Assembly: GCA_021777055.1 (NCBI GenBank)
Contig: JAIQZO010000014.1
Location: forward strand, 1 to 32,655
DNA length: 32,655 nt
Reading direction: 5' to 3'
Source of the DNA: Candidatus Anammoxibacter sp.
Lineage (GTDB): Bacteria > Planctomycetota > Brocadiia > Brocadiales > Anammoxibacteraceae
The notes under the pieces are model-generated. The model was not told the origin of the DNA. It did no database searches and saw nothing but the letters and a program-made list of their open reading frames with translations. Of the stretch, positions 1-8,813 are shown one piece after another. The position numbers and the translations under genes are program-made. Position 1 is the stretch's first letter; each line of letters begins with the position of its first letter.

Positions 1-509
1 CTAAAATGCCTAAAATTATAGAAATTTATTATTTATAAAAAACAAAGCTATTAACTTTAGGTACTTTTTCGCATCATGATGTTGCAAAATGTTCATAAAT
101 ATGGAACATTATTGCACTGCAAAAGGCTAACCGGACAATGCTGGTTGTGAGTAGAAAAAATTAAAAACTCTTTTAAGTATAATTGTTAGAAACGGCCTCT
201 AAAACAACTGACTAACTCTATAATTGTACCACCGCTGTAACTATTTGTAAAATAGAATGTTATGAAGATTGTGTGGTAACAAATGTCAATCTTATGACAT
301 TGCCTTGTAATGAAAGACCATACAATCTTTGTAATGCAATATCTTACAAGTAAATTAGCGAACTATTTTACTCTGATTGACATTTGGCAATGATTGTGAT
401 ATATGTTTTATATTGTTTGGCATGAATTAAGTTTATTAGGGACTATGAGTTGTAATAAGTTTACTCAAATTAATACTAAGAAATATCGTAGAAACAAAAT
501 AGAGATAAC
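1..509. other. Gene-free AT-rich region with an inverted repeat
   Basis: No open frame of useful length was found here. The only structure seen is a perfect 11-bp inverted repeat, AAATGTCAATC at 281-291 and GATTGACATTT at 375-385, enclosing about 83 bp. Just inside and outside the arms the words CATTGCC (298-304) and GGCAATG (386-392) also mirror each other. It could be a small non-autonomous element or a folded transcript; no second copy was seen in the window. Confidence 0.4.
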
Positions 510-979
510 TTAAAAGAAGAGTACTTCAAGCCGCAAGACCAATATGAGGACTATGATCGCCTGGCTTTATAGATAAAGAGGAGGGTAGATGCAGGTGCAA
601 TTGCTGGGATAGTATTGTTTTTGATGCTGATAAATCAGGCGTTGGCGTAATTTGGATCTTGATAGCTCTCATTACAGCATGCTTTTGGTATCTGGACGCT
701 AAGTGGAAAGTCTTTCAATATGCTACCGCAGACCGTATAGGGATTATAGAAGCGCTATTCGGGATGAGTAAGAGCTGTTAATTAAATAGACGACGCCTCT
801 TCAGATATACAGCAGGTGGTACAAATCCTATTCATCCAGATGAAAGGGAATTTCCTCCTAAGCCACTTAGTATTAGTGAATCAGTATTTAAGGATTTTGT
901 TATGCGGCCATATGTTTTAATTATTATATGTTTAGCACTGGCAGCAAATGAATTAACAACGAAATTTATACTTACATGA
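510..979 (+). pseudogene. Decayed membrane-protein gene, family not recognised
   Basis: Reading frames can be stitched into one protein-like sequence. The first frame (510-650) reads KEEYFKPQDQYEDYDRLAL, hits TAG at 570-572, then continues IKRRVDAGAIAGIVLFLML as a hydrophobic helix. A frame change around 610-640 leads to GVGVIWILIALITACFWYLD (second helix) and DRIGIIEALFGM. TAA at 779-781 interrupts this frame, which then resumes with TAGGTNPIHPDEREFPPKP and ends with a third hydrophobic segment, VLIIICLALAANELTTK, before TGA at 977-979. That makes two in-frame stops and one frameshift in about 155 codons. The alternation of hydrophobic helices and charged or proline-rich loops suggests a real former membrane protein. 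I do not recognise the family; the gene lies 75 bp upstream of the M42 peptidase on the same strand. Confidence 0.55.
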
Positions 980-1054
980 TTTTTCACGGCATTGCAGTGG
1001 AGAATGCATTGAATGCGGAGTTAGGCAATTTTTTTTTAATCACAGGATACATCA

Positions 1055-2113
1055 GTGTTAAGTAACGAATTCATTGATCTACTAAAAGCAATTGTAAGAC
1101 AACCAAGTGTTGTAGGTGCTGAATATTCATTCTTTAGGGTGTTACAACGTGAGCTAGAAGAACGAGGTGCGAATGTTACCTGGTATGAGGGCCTCTTGGT
1201 TGCTCAAGGTAGCAAACCTTTTAGTACTATGTTTTCTGCTCACATTGATAGACATGGCCTTATTTGCACCGGCCCAAATGAATTTCAGTATGCGGCTTTC
1301 GTATCTGCCGATAGAACTGAACTTTTAAACAATTCTGTTTCCACGGAGTTAATGACAAAAATTGCTGAACGATTTCAGTCTGCATCAGTTTTTGCCTACG
1401 AACCATGGTCGGGTGTCTACATGGGAAACGGCATTATAAAAAGTTCGTATATCTGTGAATTTAGGAATAACTTGATTTTTGAGGTAGAAGGGCTTGATGA
1501 TGTTGTTGCGGGAACACCTGTCGCTTTTAAAGACAGTCTCAAAATCAATGGTAGTTTGCTTGAAGCACAATTAGATAATGTATTAACCGCTGCGGTGCTT
1601 GTGCATCTATTTAGTCTCGGTTTTAAGGGTACTGCATTTTTTACGGCGCAAGAAGAATCTGGAAAAAGCTGGCGTTATTTGCTGGAGTGGTTTCGTAGAT
1701 TCGGAGGGTCAACTAATAGGCTCTTTGTAGTTGACACTAGTCCTTTTCCAAGCGTTGATGAAGCGCATCACCAGCAACTTGTTCTAAGGGAAAAGGACGC
1801 TAATGCCTCTTTTAACAAGGATGTTACCATGGTCATTGAGGACTTTTGTCAAAAAAACAATATTAGCTATTTGTATAAAGACAGATATGTAGAAGAAAAC
1901 AACGAACGATTGGTTAGCTTGGGTAAAAAACCCAGATCACTAGGCCGTACAGAATTAGGCAGAATAATAGCTGCTTCAAATGGACTGGTTGACGGTACAA
2001 CTATACAGATTCCCTCCACTGGATATCACACAATGGAGGAATCAGCATCCAAAGAGTCTGTGGATGCATTTATAAGGTTATTAACAGTGTTATCGAATGT
2101 AAGGGGGAAGTAA
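1055..2113 (+). CDS. M42-family metallo-aminopeptidase
   Basis: Probable cytosolic dinuclear-metal aminopeptidase of the M42 (glutamyl aminopeptidase/endoglucanase-like) family, trimming small peptides. Candidate metal ligands appear in the family order: H63 and D65 in SAHIDRHG, D174 in AQLDNVLTAA, E200/E201 in AQEESG, D227 in VVDTSP and H325 in GYHTMEE. The insert at about residues 75-165 corresponds to the lid domain that M42 enzymes carry between the two metal-binding halves. The length (352 residues) is normal. The start is GTG at 1055, with AGGA at 1044-1047 about 7 bp upstream. The stop codon lies exactly where a dispersed repeat begins (TAAATCTAGCC), so the last codons may have been altered by repeat insertion. 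M20 and M42 share a fold, but the H-x-D and the C-terminal Tyr-His pattern favour M42. Confidence 0.82.
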   Translation: MLSNEFIDLLKAIVRQPSVVGAEYSFFRVLQRELEERGANVTWYEGLLVAQGSKPFSTMFSAHIDRHGLICTGPNEFQYAAFVSADRTELLNNSVSTELMTKIAERFQSASVFAYEPWSGVYMGNGIIKSSYICEFRNNLIFEVEGLDDVVAGTPVAFKDSLKINGSLLEAQLDNVLTAAVLVHLFSLGFKGTAFFTAQEESGKSWRYLLEWFRRFGGSTNRLFVVDTSPFPSVDEAHHQQLVLREKDANASFNKDVTMVIEDFCQKNNISYLYKDRYVEENNERLVSLGKKPRSLGRTELGRIIAASNGLVDGTTIQIPSTGYHTMEESASKESVDAFIRLLTVLSNVRGK

Positions 2114-2190
2114 ATCTAGCCAAAAATATTTGAAATTTTGTGTTCAAAGGTTCAACGTTCAATGTTCTTTTTGTCTTCTTGTTTGCCTGT
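2112..2190 (+). repeat. AGCC-element, copy 1 (partial)
   Basis: It starts AATCT|AGCCAAAAATATTTG and runs into GGTTCAACGTTCAATG, then diverges. The same start is found at 2549 and 26361. Here the left flank is the end of the M42 gene, unlike the other copies, which helps place the true left end of the element at AGCC after AATCT. The element's first bases supply the neighbourhood of the M42 stop codon. Confidence 0.6.
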
Positions 2191-2260
2191 GTCAGTGCGT
2201 CAGATAGATATGTTTTTCTCTTTATCTGCACCATCTAGCTATGACGCATAGGATTTAATT

Positions 2261-2383
2261 ATGGCAGAACTTACGCCTGTTAGAAGGCTCCATCTTTCAA
2301 AGTATTCTACGTTTAATCCTGAGTTTAAGTGTAATAAGATGCAGAAGGATAATAGAGCTTTAAATATTCTAAAAATGATGTAA
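2261..2383 (+). CDS. Possible 40-residue ORF
   Basis: An open frame begins MAELTPVRRLHLSKYST and ends NILKMM. AGGA sits 7-11 bp before the ATG. Its last part (from about 2350) is duplicated at 8546-8580 without the start, as part of a larger shrunken duplication. No family is recognised. It could be a real small protein, a gene remnant or chance. Confidence 0.25.
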   Translation: MAELTPVRRLHLSKYSTFNPEFKCNKMQKDNRALNILKMM

Positions 2384-2524
2384 AATGTTCATATATATAT
2401 GTTAATTTTGGCCTAATGTTGATGAAGGTGCATGTAATAAATTACAGATGTAACACGTATATTCACATTATTTTTTACCAGATGTTAATTGCCTAATCCT
2501 AAACACCGCTAAGGCCGCGCTTCC

Positions 2525-2752
2525 GGTTTGGTTGAATCGGTTAGAATAAATCTAGCCAAAAATATTTGAAATTTTGGGGTTTAAAGGTTCAACGTTCAAC
2601 GTTTTTTTTGTTTCTGTATTTTAACCTTTGAACTGTGAACCATGAACACGAAAAAAGCTTATTTACTGCTGATTATAAATTTAAGAGATAAAATCGTACA
2701 ATTAGGACGCAAGAATCTAACGTAAATCTGAGTGTTACATACACAATTTATT
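2525..2752 (+). repeat. AGCC-element, copy 2 with both flanks
   Basis: This has three parts. The left flank resembles GGTTTGGTTGAATC. The element itself starts at 2554 after AAATCT and holds a hairpin of 7-nt words (GGTTCAACGTTCAACG at 2586-2601 against AACCTTTGAACTGTGAACC from 2623). The right flank follows AATCT at 2713-2717 and reads AACGTAAATCTGAGTGTTAC. The same three-part layout recurs at 26335-26590. It ends about 50 bp before yaeQ. Confidence 0.65.
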
Positions 2753-2800
2753 AGATGCTCCATCCTTAAAGTTTCAAATATAAGAGAGTAAATCATAAAG

Positions 2801-3352
2801 ATGGGAAGTAAAGTAAATATATCTAGACTCGAGTTGAACGTTTCAGACATAGATCGTAATTATTATCAGGAACATAAGTTTACGATGGCACATCAACCAT
2901 CAGAGACAGAAACATATATAATTGCCCGCATACTGGCTTTTGCACTAAATGCCAACGACCGCCTCCTATTCACCAAAGGGAATGATAGAAATCATGAGCC
3001 TGACATCTGGCAAAAAGATCTGATTGGCGATATTGAATTATGGATAGAGATTGGAGAACCATTAGAAAAACGGGTACGTAAAGCGTGCGCATGTTCAAAG
3101 GATGTCATTATATATACCTATAACGGTCCACTCTCTGATACATGGTGGAAGCAGAAAAGTTCAAAGTTTAAACAATTAAAGAATCTATCAGTGATAAACC
3201 TGCCTGCACAAATCCTGGAGGATTTGGTTACAATGATAAACCGAACAATGGAATTGCAGTTCACAATTAATGATAGACATGTATGGATATCCAACAAAGA
3301 CCGTATAGTTGAGTTTGATCCAATAATATGGAAAGAAAAGTATTTAGAGTAA
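2801..3352 (+). CDS. yaeQ: YaeQ family protein
   Basis: This is a full-length member (183 residues) of the YaeQ family (Pfam PF07152), which adopts a variant PD-(D/E)XK nuclease-like fold; its cellular role is not established. Family-typical stretches appear in order: DIDRNYYQEHKFTMAHQPSE (residues about 17-36), ARILAFALNANDRL, FTKG, the acidic core EPDIWQKDLIGDIELWIEIG (about 65-84), RKACACSKDVIIYTY, WW and NLSVINLP. D/E residues within the EPDIWQ and IELWIEIG segments and the RKAC basic segment fit the nuclease-like core. The start ATG at 2801 follows AAAG closely, a weak ribosome site. The gene is convergent with gshA, with a large inverted repeat between them. A deleted copy of this locus lies at 8546-8711. 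Confidence 0.9.
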   Translation: MGSKVNISRLELNVSDIDRNYYQEHKFTMAHQPSETETYIIARILAFALNANDRLLFTKGNDRNHEPDIWQKDLIGDIELWIEIGEPLEKRVRKACACSKDVIIYTYNGPLSDTWWKQKSSKFKQLKNLSVINLPAQILEDLVTMINRTMELQFTINDRHVWISNKDRIVEFDPIIWKEKYLE

Positions 3353-3410
3353 TTTGCTGTTTATACTAAACTGTAAAAAGTGGGATTATTGAATATACAT
3401 AAATACTGTG

Positions 3411-3615
3411 AAGCCGCAGCCAAAAGACTAGATACTAGATTCTAGATACTGGAACTTGATACTAGATGCCAGATAATCTATCCCGGGACCTTAAAATCTT
3501 ACACCTCAAATTGAGTTTGAGCTTTAGTATATCGAAAAAAATAACAAGCCTAACTATTGCCAGTATCCTGTATCTAGAATCAAGTATCAGGCTTCATGTA
3601 TTTTGGTTGCGGCTT
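3411..3615. repeat. Large inverted repeat with tandem-word arms
   Basis: The outer arms AAGCCGCAGCCAAAA (3411-3425) and TTTTGGTTGCGGCTT (3601-3615) pair with one mismatch. Just inside, the left arm repeats the word TAGATAC/TAGATTC (3428-3467) and the right arm carries CAGTATCCTGTATCTAGAATCAAGTATC (3561-3588, given here as a description of its mirror words). It sits between the convergent genes yaeQ and gshA, so it could end transcription from both sides. The outer word AAGCCGCAACCAAA also opens the 275-bp repeat at 18792 and 32381. Confidence 0.7.
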
Positions 3616-3667
3616 TGCGGTGCTATGGATATTGGCATTTTGTAAGATAAAAGAAATCATTTTACAA

Positions 3668-5053
3668 TCAATACTCACACCACTCAATTACCTTCCCAAT
3701 ATTTTTGTTCCAATCTGTCTGCCATTTTTCCGCTATATAGCGTGCAGGTGATTTCTCCCTTACAAAGATATATTCCTTTATTGGCATTAGATAAATAGAC
3801 TCATCTTCTTTTTTCTCATTTAAGTGATGATGTTTTTTCAGATTTAAAGTGGAAATCTCTAATAATTCTTTTGCATAGTCAAGCACCTTTTTGCCTTTAA
3901 TTGTAGCCTGGAGTGCATCCCTTGCTACATTCTGTCGCAAGTTAATGATATCCTTATAACTCCAATTTGCAGTTAAATCTTCAACGTGTTTGCAACCTGC
4001 TTGATCATCAACAATGCTCTTCACCAATGCGGCAACAGATGGAACCAGATCAGGCGGAACCGTATCGCTGTTGCGAAATTCTATGTAATCTCTCAGACGG
4101 GCATCTGTATATATATAGCTGGAATGGAGTTTATAATCTTCTATCGTAGGAAAATACCCTTCGTATCCATGTTCCATAAATTTACGGAAAGTAAGTTTTT
4201 TTTCAGGGGTGATGGGCATTCCTTTACGGAAAAAGAACATAAATGGTATATCTAATGAGTACTCAATCCAGTCGTCAAGACTGAAGTGTGTCTCGTAAAA
4301 AAGTTTTGGCAGTGTGAATCGCTCAGGGTCAGTCTTTAAAGAAATATATGTTCGATAACTTAAGTATTTACTTGTTTTCCCATGACAGAATGGTGAGTTT
4401 GCATAGATTGCCGTAATAATTGGCGCAATCCTTACCATAGTCCGGAATTTATTTGACATGTTCTTCTCACTGGTATAGTCAAAGTTTACCTGAATCGATG
4501 CTGTTTGCTTTGACCAATCCTGACTATATGGCATTCCATGGCTTTGCCGGTATTTGATTGCTAACAAGCTGCGTAGTTTAGGAATGAGCTCAACTTCGGA
4601 AATTCTACTTATGGGCTGAAAGCCCAACCCAAGCCATGCAATATTATACAGTTTTGACATTTCATGAATTTCATTTCTATGTAACCGAAATTCACGTGCC
4701 ACATCGTGAATTGTGGAGTATGGACTTCCGGTAAATTCAATCCTGCCATCAGATTCTAAGGTAATCCTTGTCCCTTTTCCCCGTTCAAGCTCTAAAATAT
4801 CACCGTTATCTAGTTGAGTTACTTGCCATCCCAATTCGTCCCGCAGTCTCTTTAAAACCTGTAAATATCCCTTTTTGCCATAATAACGTGCGGCTTTTCC
4901 CGAATTCCTATACACTCCCAACTTTTCGCACTCAATACCAATACGCAAGGATTTCTTGCTTTTACAGACGGCTTTGTATTGTTTTACAATCTGAGAAACC
5001 TTAGTGATAATCTCGCTTTTATCAATATCTTTTTCAAGTGGTTCTTTATCCAT
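3668..5053 (-). CDS. gshA: Glutamate-cysteine ligase, plant-type
   Basis: Catalyses ATP-dependent joining of L-glutamate (gamma-carboxyl) to L-cysteine, the first step of glutathione or gamma-glutamylcysteine synthesis, in the cytosol. It belongs to the GCS2 superfamily (plant/proteobacterial class). Evidence includes the N-terminal IGIECEKLGV segment (about residue 38), TLESDGRIEFTGSPYSTIHD (about 97-116), GLGFQPISR, the M-x-Y plus TASIQVNFDY core (about 178-195), ANSPFCHGK and SYRTYISLKTDPER. The length of 461 is typical. The start ATG at 5053 has no strong ribosome site. No gshB is present in the window. The gene is convergent with yaeQ and about 340 bp from the divergent M20D amidohydrolase gene. 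A 5-oxoprolinase gene 4.3 kb away would complete glutamate recovery from gamma-glutamyl compounds. Confidence 0.92.
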   Translation of the reverse strand: MDKEPLEKDIDKSEIITKVSQIVKQYKAVCKSKKSLRIGIECEKLGVYRNSGKAARYYGKKGYLQVLKRLRDELGWQVTQLDNGDILELERGKGTRITLESDGRIEFTGSPYSTIHDVAREFRLHRNEIHEMSKLYNIAWLGLGFQPISRISEVELIPKLRSLLAIKYRQSHGMPYSQDWSKQTASIQVNFDYTSEKNMSNKFRTMVRIAPIITAIYANSPFCHGKTSKYLSYRTYISLKTDPERFTLPKLFYETHFSLDDWIEYSLDIPFMFFFRKGMPITPEKKLTFRKFMEHGYEGYFPTIEDYKLHSSYIYTDARLRDYIEFRNSDTVPPDLVPSVAALVKSIVDDQAGCKHVEDLTANWSYKDIINLRQNVARDALQATIKGKKVLDYAKELLEISTLNLKKHHHLNEKKEDESIYLMPIKEYIFVREKSPARYIAEKWQTDWNKNIGKVIEWCEY

Positions 5054-5391
5054 CAGGAGTTACTATTGGGTTTTAAAAAGAATAAACCAGATCAACCTGC
5101 TTGCTAAGTTTCATACCATAACATTGCACTTAAACTAACAAAACAATTGGTTTTTTATACAGTATTCTAAAGATTTTGACCAGGGAAATATGGAAAATTC
5201 TTTAACTCTGCCAAATGTAATCTGCAAATATTAAAAAAATATATTGAACCTAAATTGAGCGGTTTGTATCAACAACTTGAGTATTCTTCTGTTATTGCTA
5301 AAGTTGCCTACCAACCACATTTAGGATATAATTAATACATACCATCATGAGTATTTTGTGCTCATTAAAATTATTATAGAGGGGTAATACA
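5054..5391. other. Divergent intergenic region, nothing specific seen
   Basis: AT-rich spacer between the start of gshA (reverse) and the start of the amidohydrolase (forward). It must hold the promoters of both genes. No clear operator, riboswitch or hairpin was recognised. Confidence 0.4.
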
Positions 5392-6567
5392 ATGCCGGCA
5401 CCATATAAATCAGAATATCTTTTTGACTGGATGGTTAATTTAAGACGACGGTTACACCGTTGTCCGGAGTTGGCTTTTGAAGAGGTAGAAACAGCGCAAA
5501 CAATCATTTCTGAACTTGAACGCCTTAAAATACCTTATCAGTATGATGGACCTGGAGGCTGCCTTGTTGGAAGGATGACTCATAAGAGTAAAGATGTCCC
5601 TACAATTGCAATCCGGGCGGAAATGGATGCTCTACCAGGCCCGGAGAATACAGGTCTACCTTTTTCCTCCTCTATTGAAGGTAAAATGCACGCCTGTGGC
5701 CATGATGCACATATGACCATGGTACTAGGCGCGGCTGCTTTATTAAAACAGACACCGCCACCTTGTAATATTCTGTTCGTTTTTCAACCAGCAGAAGAGA
5801 GAGGCGGCGGTGCTCGTGTTGTTTTAAAAACCGGTGTTCTTAAAGATGTTAACGCAATCTTTGGCGGACATGTGACTCACCATTACAGGGTAGGAGAAAT
5901 CATGGTGGCTGTTGGTGTAATTACCGCACAATCAGACCGTTTTGCCATTACTATAAAAGGAAAGGGCGGACATGGTGCCAGACCACACGAAGCAACTGAT
6001 GCAGTGGTTATCACGGGGTTGTTAATTACTGCAATACAAACACTGGTATCTAGAGAAATAAATCCGGTCTTTCCGTCAGTCGTGACAATAGGGACTATAA
6101 AGGCGGGCAGCGCGCCAAACGTAATAGCAGAGAATGCTTTTTTAGAAGGTACTATTCGTTCCACAAGGCTTGAAGTACGCAATCATATCCATGCCGGACT
6201 CAAGCGAATAACTAGCGCGATTGGTGATCTTCACAATGCCAATATTAAATTGGAGATAACCAAAGGCTCACCTCCCGTTATTAATACAAAACGGGAGACA
6301 GAGGTTGCGTACAGGGCAGCAGAAAAAATTGTTCTTAATGACGGATTAATGGTTATGGATTATCCCAGCATGGGATCTGAAGATTTCTCTTACTATTTAC
6401 AAAAAATTCCAGGAAGTTATTTACGTTTTGGTGCACGGAAAGATGAACAGGAATACATTCCACTGCATAGTCCTAAATTCGATATTAATGAAAATGTACT
6501 TAAAATAGGCGCTGACTTCTTTGATGAAGTTGTTAGAGAGGCGGAGAAAGAGTACAGATTCTATTAA
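5392..6567 (+). CDS. M20D amidohydrolase (N-acyl-amino-acid / hippurate hydrolase type)
   Basis: A di-metal hydrolase that removes an acyl or aminoacyl group from an N-acylated amino acid; the exact substrate cannot be told from sequence. Family marks include LRRRLHRCPELAFEE at the N-terminus, AIRAEMDALP (about residues 73-82), the metal site ACGHDAHM with C102 and H104, the catalytic and metal glutamates E135/E136 in QPAEE, H160 in FGGH, the dimerisation-domain segment GKGGHGARPHEATDAV, and SEDFSYYLQKIPG plus LHSP near the C-terminus. The length of 391 is typical. The start ATG at 5392 has a good ribosome site (GAGGGG about 9 bp upstream). It stands alone, divergent from gshA. Annotation as an IAA-amino-acid hydrolase would be over-specific. 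Confidence 0.9.
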   Translation: MPAPYKSEYLFDWMVNLRRRLHRCPELAFEEVETAQTIISELERLKIPYQYDGPGGCLVGRMTHKSKDVPTIAIRAEMDALPGPENTGLPFSSSIEGKMHACGHDAHMTMVLGAAALLKQTPPPCNILFVFQPAEERGGGARVVLKTGVLKDVNAIFGGHVTHHYRVGEIMVAVGVITAQSDRFAITIKGKGGHGARPHEATDAVVITGLLITAIQTLVSREINPVFPSVVTIGTIKAGSAPNVIAENAFLEGTIRSTRLEVRNHIHAGLKRITSAIGDLHNANIKLEITKGSPPVINTKRETEVAYRAAEKIVLNDGLMVMDYPSMGSEDFSYYLQKIPGSYLRFGARKDEQEYIPLHSPKFDINENVLKIGADFFDEVVREAEKEYRFY

Positions 6568-6853
6568 GTGGTTTGAAAGCTTCCCTATTTTCGTGCGAAG
6601 ATGTTAAATTTGTCTGAATTTGTAAAGGAGATAAAAACAGAGATTTTCGTTACTGTTTGACATCCTGTACTAGCTGCGCTAGCTCCGAGAGAAGCTCATG
6701 AGAATAGTGAACCTGGACTGCCGATGTAGATATTCTGTATTTGAAAGATTTTAAAAGCTCCAATGTAAGTTATTGCCAGTAAAAGAAACTAAAAGTACAC
6801 AGGATATTAAATTTCTCACGTCTGGTTGGCGGTTTAACTTGGTTTTTTAGGAA

Positions 6854-8267
6854 TTAAGATGAGTCATTCTCGCTTTGATTTTGAGAAGTATCTTTAGTAA
6901 GATTCGTACTAACAGGTCGTATGTATCCCCTGTTCGTCCTGAAAATAGGGATTATCTCCTTGAAATAATCCTTATCTAATCTAAACGTCCTAACAAGACG
7001 GACTTCTTTGACACGGTTATAAAAAAATATGACAGTTACTGCTCTAAAGAAAGCGGAGATTGCAAAGATCGTTAAAAGCCTTTCTCCCCATATTGGGGGT
7101 ACGTAATAAGCTGCCCACCCTCCTAGAAAAGCGCCGGCGCAAGCTGAAAATGCGGTCATGGCGTTGAAATACGATATACAACGTACCCTTTTCTCAGAGA
7201 TGGCAGATTCATATATAAAATTAGTTGTACACAAGTTAAAACCACTCCAGACAATTCCGGAAGGTATTTGAATAATAAAGAGATAATAGAAATTACTTGA
7301 GACAAGCCAGAAAGCAGGGACAAGGAAAATCACAATGCTACAAATCTTGATTACAAATAGATTGCCAAATCTATCACCTATCCGTCCCCATACAGGTTTT
7401 AATAAAAGACCAAAAAAAAGTGGGCCATGTAACAATAATGTATTGAATATACCCGTAATGTATACTTTTAAGCAGGTATACAGCGAAATACGGGGATCCA
7501 AATGATACAGAAAATGACAACCCGGATAAAAAAAAGACATACTTGCCAAAATTCCCGGTCTTTGCCTTCTTAAGAAATTGAAAGAACGAAAAGTAGTGTT
7601 CTGGTCTTGCGTGAAGAGGGGCATCGTATTGTGTAAACAAGAGACATGATGAAACTATTCTAAAGATGAAGGCAAGGGCGAAAATCGTAATAAATCCCCA
7701 GACCATGCTCTGTCGTTGCATCTGAAGAAAAAAACCCATTAATAAGACAAAGACCAGAGAGGAAATCCCTACGACCATTTCCCTTCTTCCGAAATATAAA
7801 CCAATTATTCTTATTGGGACAATATCAGACATAAGAGAGGCCCACGCTGGCGCTGTCATTGAACCCATAACCATGTACAGGCAGAAGAAAACTATTAGCA
7901 TCCAAAACTGGATTGGTATTGGAACAAAATGGACTAATATAATGGGCACTACCATAAAGCCTTGAATTAATGAGAAAAGAGAAACAAAGTTTCTTCGGCT
8001 CTTAAACAGTTTTATGATATCGGGTAGCCAAAGTTGAACTATACTAACCAGTAGCTGAGGAATGGACGATAATAGACCGATCTGAAAAACGTCTGCATTT
8101 ATAAATAATACAAGGGGACGAATAAAATATTAAAAGATCGATGTGGAAATACCTGCGAAACTTCCTTCAAGGATAGATCTCCTTAGTGTCCCGCGTATTT
8201 TAATCTTTTGTAGGTTAAGATGTGACGCGTCATCATCGAAGGCCTTGTTAAGAAAGGGTTTAACCAT
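6854..8267 (-). pseudogene. Broken MFS transporter
   Basis: One transporter sequence runs from ATG at 8267 (MVKPFLNKAFDDDASHLNLQ, then GTLRRSILEGSFAGISTSIF) to the stop at 6854. Codon 46 is TAA (8132-8130), followed directly in frame by YFIRPLVLFINADVFQIG and 12-TM-type helices, including MTAPAWASLMSDIVP and GLYFGRREMV. A frameshift lies at about 7422-7424: removing one base from the short C run (reverse strand) joins QYIIVTWP to LFFGLLLKPVWGRIGDRFGN, the second-half MFS motif. The restored product would be about 470 residues. The substrate is unknown. The gene ends about 285 bp from the end of the amidohydrolase gene, convergent. Neither fragment is likely to be functional, though restarts at internal ATGs cannot be excluded. 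Confidence 0.85.
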
Positions 8268-8545
8268 AGGGTTGCAGATTGGGTAGAAGTGTTTTCATGT
8301 AAAACGTCTGAAAAATGATGCTTTATTCTTTGGTTTAATGGGTTAATTATTTTGCAAAGATGCTCCTTTTGGATAACGGTAAGCATGTCCCTTATGGGGT
8401 CCAATTCTACATGAGTTAAAATAAATATGCAAAATTAATCTTCATTGATCTGTTTTCTATAGTATTGTGAAATGAAAAAGAGTTTAGTGATGCCCTGAGA
8501 GACTTCATAATTTGATCCTTAGTCTAGGTTTAATAAAAGGTAGAA

Positions 8546-8711
8546 GTATAATAGAGCTTTAAATATTCTTAATATGATGTAAAATATTACCGTCTATTTG
8601 TTAATTTTGACCTAATGCTTAAAGTTTCAGATCGAAGAAAGTAAATCATAAAGATGGGAAGTGAAGTTCAAAGTTTAAACAATTTAAGAATCTATTCATT
8701 GGGGATTGGTA
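8546..8711 (+). pseudogene. Shrunken duplicate of the yaeQ upstream region and gene
   Basis: It matches the real yaeQ locus in three pieces. ATAATAGAGCTTTAAATATT and onward (8547-8619) match 2350-2420. TTAAAGTTTCA to AAATCATAAAGATGGGAAGT (8619-8662) match 2765-2810. TCAAAGTTTAAACAAT to GAATCTAT (8668-8695) match 3161-3188. Two segments of about 345 bp are missing, one upstream and one removing most of yaeQ, with AAGT present at the second junction as microhomology. The missing upstream part includes the whole AGCC-element copy 2. Nothing translatable remains. Confidence 0.8.
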
Positions 8712-8813
8712 CTTTATTATAAACAAAAGAACGGGGCTGAATAATTGCGGCCTGTTATTTTTCCCCCACCGTTAGTTATAGCTACAAAATTACAACACAT
8801 TTAGGAGTATCAT

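Noticed and set aside
2578..2646. TTCAACG runs as a possible CRISPR array
   Set aside because: The units are 7 nt with no spacers and are arranged as hairpin arms, not as regular repeat-spacer units.
8183..8404. Reverse-strand open frame of 73 codons upstream of the MFS gene
   Set aside because: It overlaps the N-terminal part of the MFS pseudogene in another frame, and its translation has no protein-like pattern.
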